Part shown: positions 63,941-64,000 of the stretch, in pieces
Numbering within the stretch: position 1 is the stretch's first letter
Layout of the letters: every line of letters starts with the position of its first letter
Source of the DNA: Fidelibacterota bacterium
GTDB lineage: Bacteria; Pseudomonadota; Alphaproteobacteria; Rhodospirillales; Rhodospirillaceae
Length of the DNA: 64,000 bases
Direction: 5' to 3'
NCBI GenBank assembly: GCA_947475895.1
Contig: CANJMF010000004.1
Location: 124,001-188,000, forward strand
Notes under the pieces: generated by a model
Databases searched by the model: none
What the model saw: only the letters and a program-made list of their open reading frames with translations
What the model was told of the DNA's origin: nothing
Program-made: the position numbers and the translations under genes

Positions 63941-64000
63941 ATGTTCTATCTGCTGTCGCAGCTTTCGCCCGAAGTGAGCATTCTGAACGTGTTTCGCTAT
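63941..64000 (+). CDS. mraY: Phospho-MurNAc-pentapeptide translocase MraY (start only)
   Basis: The first 20 codons read MFYLLSQLSPEVSILN and continue VFRY to the window edge. A GAAGGG site precedes the ATG 10 bases after murF. The N-terminal words and the place after murF fit MraY, which transfers phospho-MurNAc-pentapeptide to undecaprenyl phosphate to make lipid I. Confidence 0.85.
   Translation, partial: MFYLLSQLSPEVSILNVFRY

Overview
The window is a gene-dense stretch of an alphaproteobacterial chromosome. It holds about 60 intact genes, two interrupted or frameshifted genes, one short gene remnant, two structural RNA genes (tmRNA and RNase P RNA), and no tRNA, rRNA, CRISPR array or recognisable insertion sequence. 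The lineage call rests on five things: a circularly permuted two-piece tmRNA, an SspB of the alphaproteobacterial type, an EipB/DUF1849 envelope protein, the HdaA/DUF2066 pair, and gene orders such as HDAC-xseB-ispA-dxs-tlyA, ppk-ppx and mraZ-rsmH-ftsL-ftsI-murE-murF-mraY. Genus and order cannot be fixed from the sequence alone.

Layout. 1-7.7 kb: universal stress protein, FieF-type metal exporter and pdxH in one minus-strand run, a glycine-zipper lipoprotein, a YihY membrane protein, then fabI-aroC-sppA. 7.9-12.8 kb: minus-strand isoprenoid operon (HDAC, xseB, ispA, dxs, tlyA). 12.9-15.7 kb: ROK kinase, EipB-like protein, and a GGDEF gene broken by an in-frame stop. 15.7-29 kb: aspS, rnd, MOSC, ppx, ppk, sixA, hdaA, DUF2066, an unusual purM, a DMT exporter, purN and ndk. 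29.2-31.7 kb: an accessory patch (small secreted protein, frameshifted methyltransferase-like gene, GSCFA protein) lying between ndk and holC. 31.7-36.9 kb: holC, then hflK-hflC-degP, and mrp on the other strand. 37-40.9 kb: a large secreted trypsin-like protease with two C-terminal repeats, folA, a small periplasmic protein and thyA. 41-46.7 kb: ssrA and sspB side by side, then class I fumarase, two hydrolases, class II fumarase (fumC) and a ribbon-helix-helix protein. 46.7-57 kb: acyl-CoA dehydrogenase, an RpoH-type sigma factor, an AmiD-like amidase, rnpB, sodB, an NTF2-like remnant, DUF983, an entericidin behind an EcfG-type promoter, a hybrid histidine kinase, a deaminase, a di-haem DUF1111 protein and a small zinc-ribbon protein. 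57-64 kb: the start of the division and cell wall (dcw) cluster, led by mraZ with a row of 10-bp-spaced MraZ boxes, running off the window inside mraY.

Functional themes are core metabolism (isoprenoid precursors, purines, folate and thymidylate, shikimate, fatty acid synthesis), protein quality control (tmRNA with SspB, HflKC, DegP, SppA), stress regulation (RpoH, EcfG-type promoter, polyphosphate) and peptidoglycan synthesis. I found no clear new multi-gene defence or biosynthetic system. The items most worth a second look are the non-canonical PurM in the normal purM place, the ssrA-sspB adjacency, the repeat-bearing secreted protease, the stop-interrupted GGDEF gene, the EcfG-type promoter at the entericidin gene, and the MraZ operator.
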